Of a stretch of DNA of 64,000 nt, positions 63,695 to 64,000 are shown in pieces. Source of the stretch: Straminergon stramineum (lineage: Eukaryota; Streptophyta; Bryopsida; Hypnales; Calliergonaceae); the NCBI GenBank assembly GCA_963920665.1, contig OY987272.1:2423001-2487000 (forward strand), read 5' to 3'. Position 1 is the first letter of the stretch; the number at the start of each line of letters is the position of its first letter. Position numbers and translations under genes: made by a program. The notes under the pieces were generated by a model. That model was given only the letters and a program-made list of their open reading frames with translations, was not told where the DNA came from and made no database searches.

Positions 63695-64000
63695 TTAACC
63701 TTTAAACATCGAAGCAAATGTTTTATGTCCAATAAGCTTAGATGATAAAGAATCTCTCCAAGTAGGACATAACTATGACTACTCATCATGAGAATTTTGT
63801 AAGAAAAGGGTAAGTCTTCTACAGTAGTATGACTTCCAATGAATATTTTTTATTTTCTTAAAGTATATGATGTCACACGGTTCCAGAATAGAGGATTTTC
63901 ACGGTCACCAGTCAATCCTTTAACCCCTCACCGCCGGAGGAGATGAAAAGTGTCTTCTCATAGTCTAGCAGTAAAATTCAAAGTGCTGTAACTTTTGCAT
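63695..64000. mobile_element. Foldback element, copy C (left arm, cut by the window end)
   Basis: CCTTTAAACATCGAAGCAAATG matches the outer end of copy A (inverted, CCCTTAAACATCAACACAAATG). GATGATAAAGAATC and AAGTAGGACATAAC follow, then GATGTCACACGGTTCCAGAAT, which is nearly identical to copy B near 33567. The right arm would lie beyond the window. Confidence 0.6.

Overview
This is a window of nuclear DNA from a land plant. The genes have many short, mostly 100-500 bp, GT-AG introns, and they encode plant-lineage proteins: a SPIRRIG-type BEACH protein, a MINIYO/RPAP1 protein, an AP2/ERF factor, plant-type COX6a, MIC10 and U2AF35. Short introns, compact genes and very AT-rich intergenic DNA would fit a bryophyte, perhaps a moss, but I cannot prove the species. 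I saw no rRNA, tRNA, CRISPR array or bacterial operon.

Layout. 1-3.6 kb: a minus-strand ABC1/ADCK-type atypical kinase gene, cut off at the left edge. 3.9-6.3 kb: repeat-derived DNA (a foldback element followed directly by a second DNA-element family). 6.3-14.9 kb: plus-strand MINIYO/RPAP1 homologue. 15.8-17.5 kb: minus-strand cytochrome c oxidase subunit 6a, convergent with MINIYO. 17.5-22.7 kb: AT-rich intergenic DNA with an unusual degenerate array of a CCAAATTGGAAT-like word. 22.7-24.6 kb: minus-strand MIC10. 24.6-29.2 kb: intergenic DNA with small MITE-like elements. 29.2-31.3 kb: minus-strand U2AF35. 31.3-34.0 kb: intergenic DNA with a foldback element. 34.0-54.2 kb: a 31-coding-exon SPIRRIG/WDFY3-type BEACH gene that I could trace in a single reading frame to about 3848 residues. 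55.3-55.7 kb: a degenerate minisatellite. 55.8-57.1 kb: an intronless minus-strand ERF transcription factor gene. 57.1-64 kb: AT-rich DNA with more copies of both repeat families.

Functions. The genes are not a pathway cluster. They cover mitochondrial inner-membrane functions (ABC1-type kinase, COX6a, MIC10), nuclear RNA polymerase II assembly/import (MINIYO), 3' splice-site recognition (U2AF35), membrane trafficking or mRNA-granule biology (SPIRRIG) and transcriptional control (ERF). I found no convincing new multi-gene system. The most interesting items are the intact FYVE-like zinc finger at the end of the BEACH protein, two families of non-autonomous inverted-repeat elements each present several times, and local repeat arrays in introns and intergenic DNA.

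Exon borders were deduced by hand from reading frame, splice dinucleotides and remembered family sequence. Where intron phases agree on both sides they should be close to exact.
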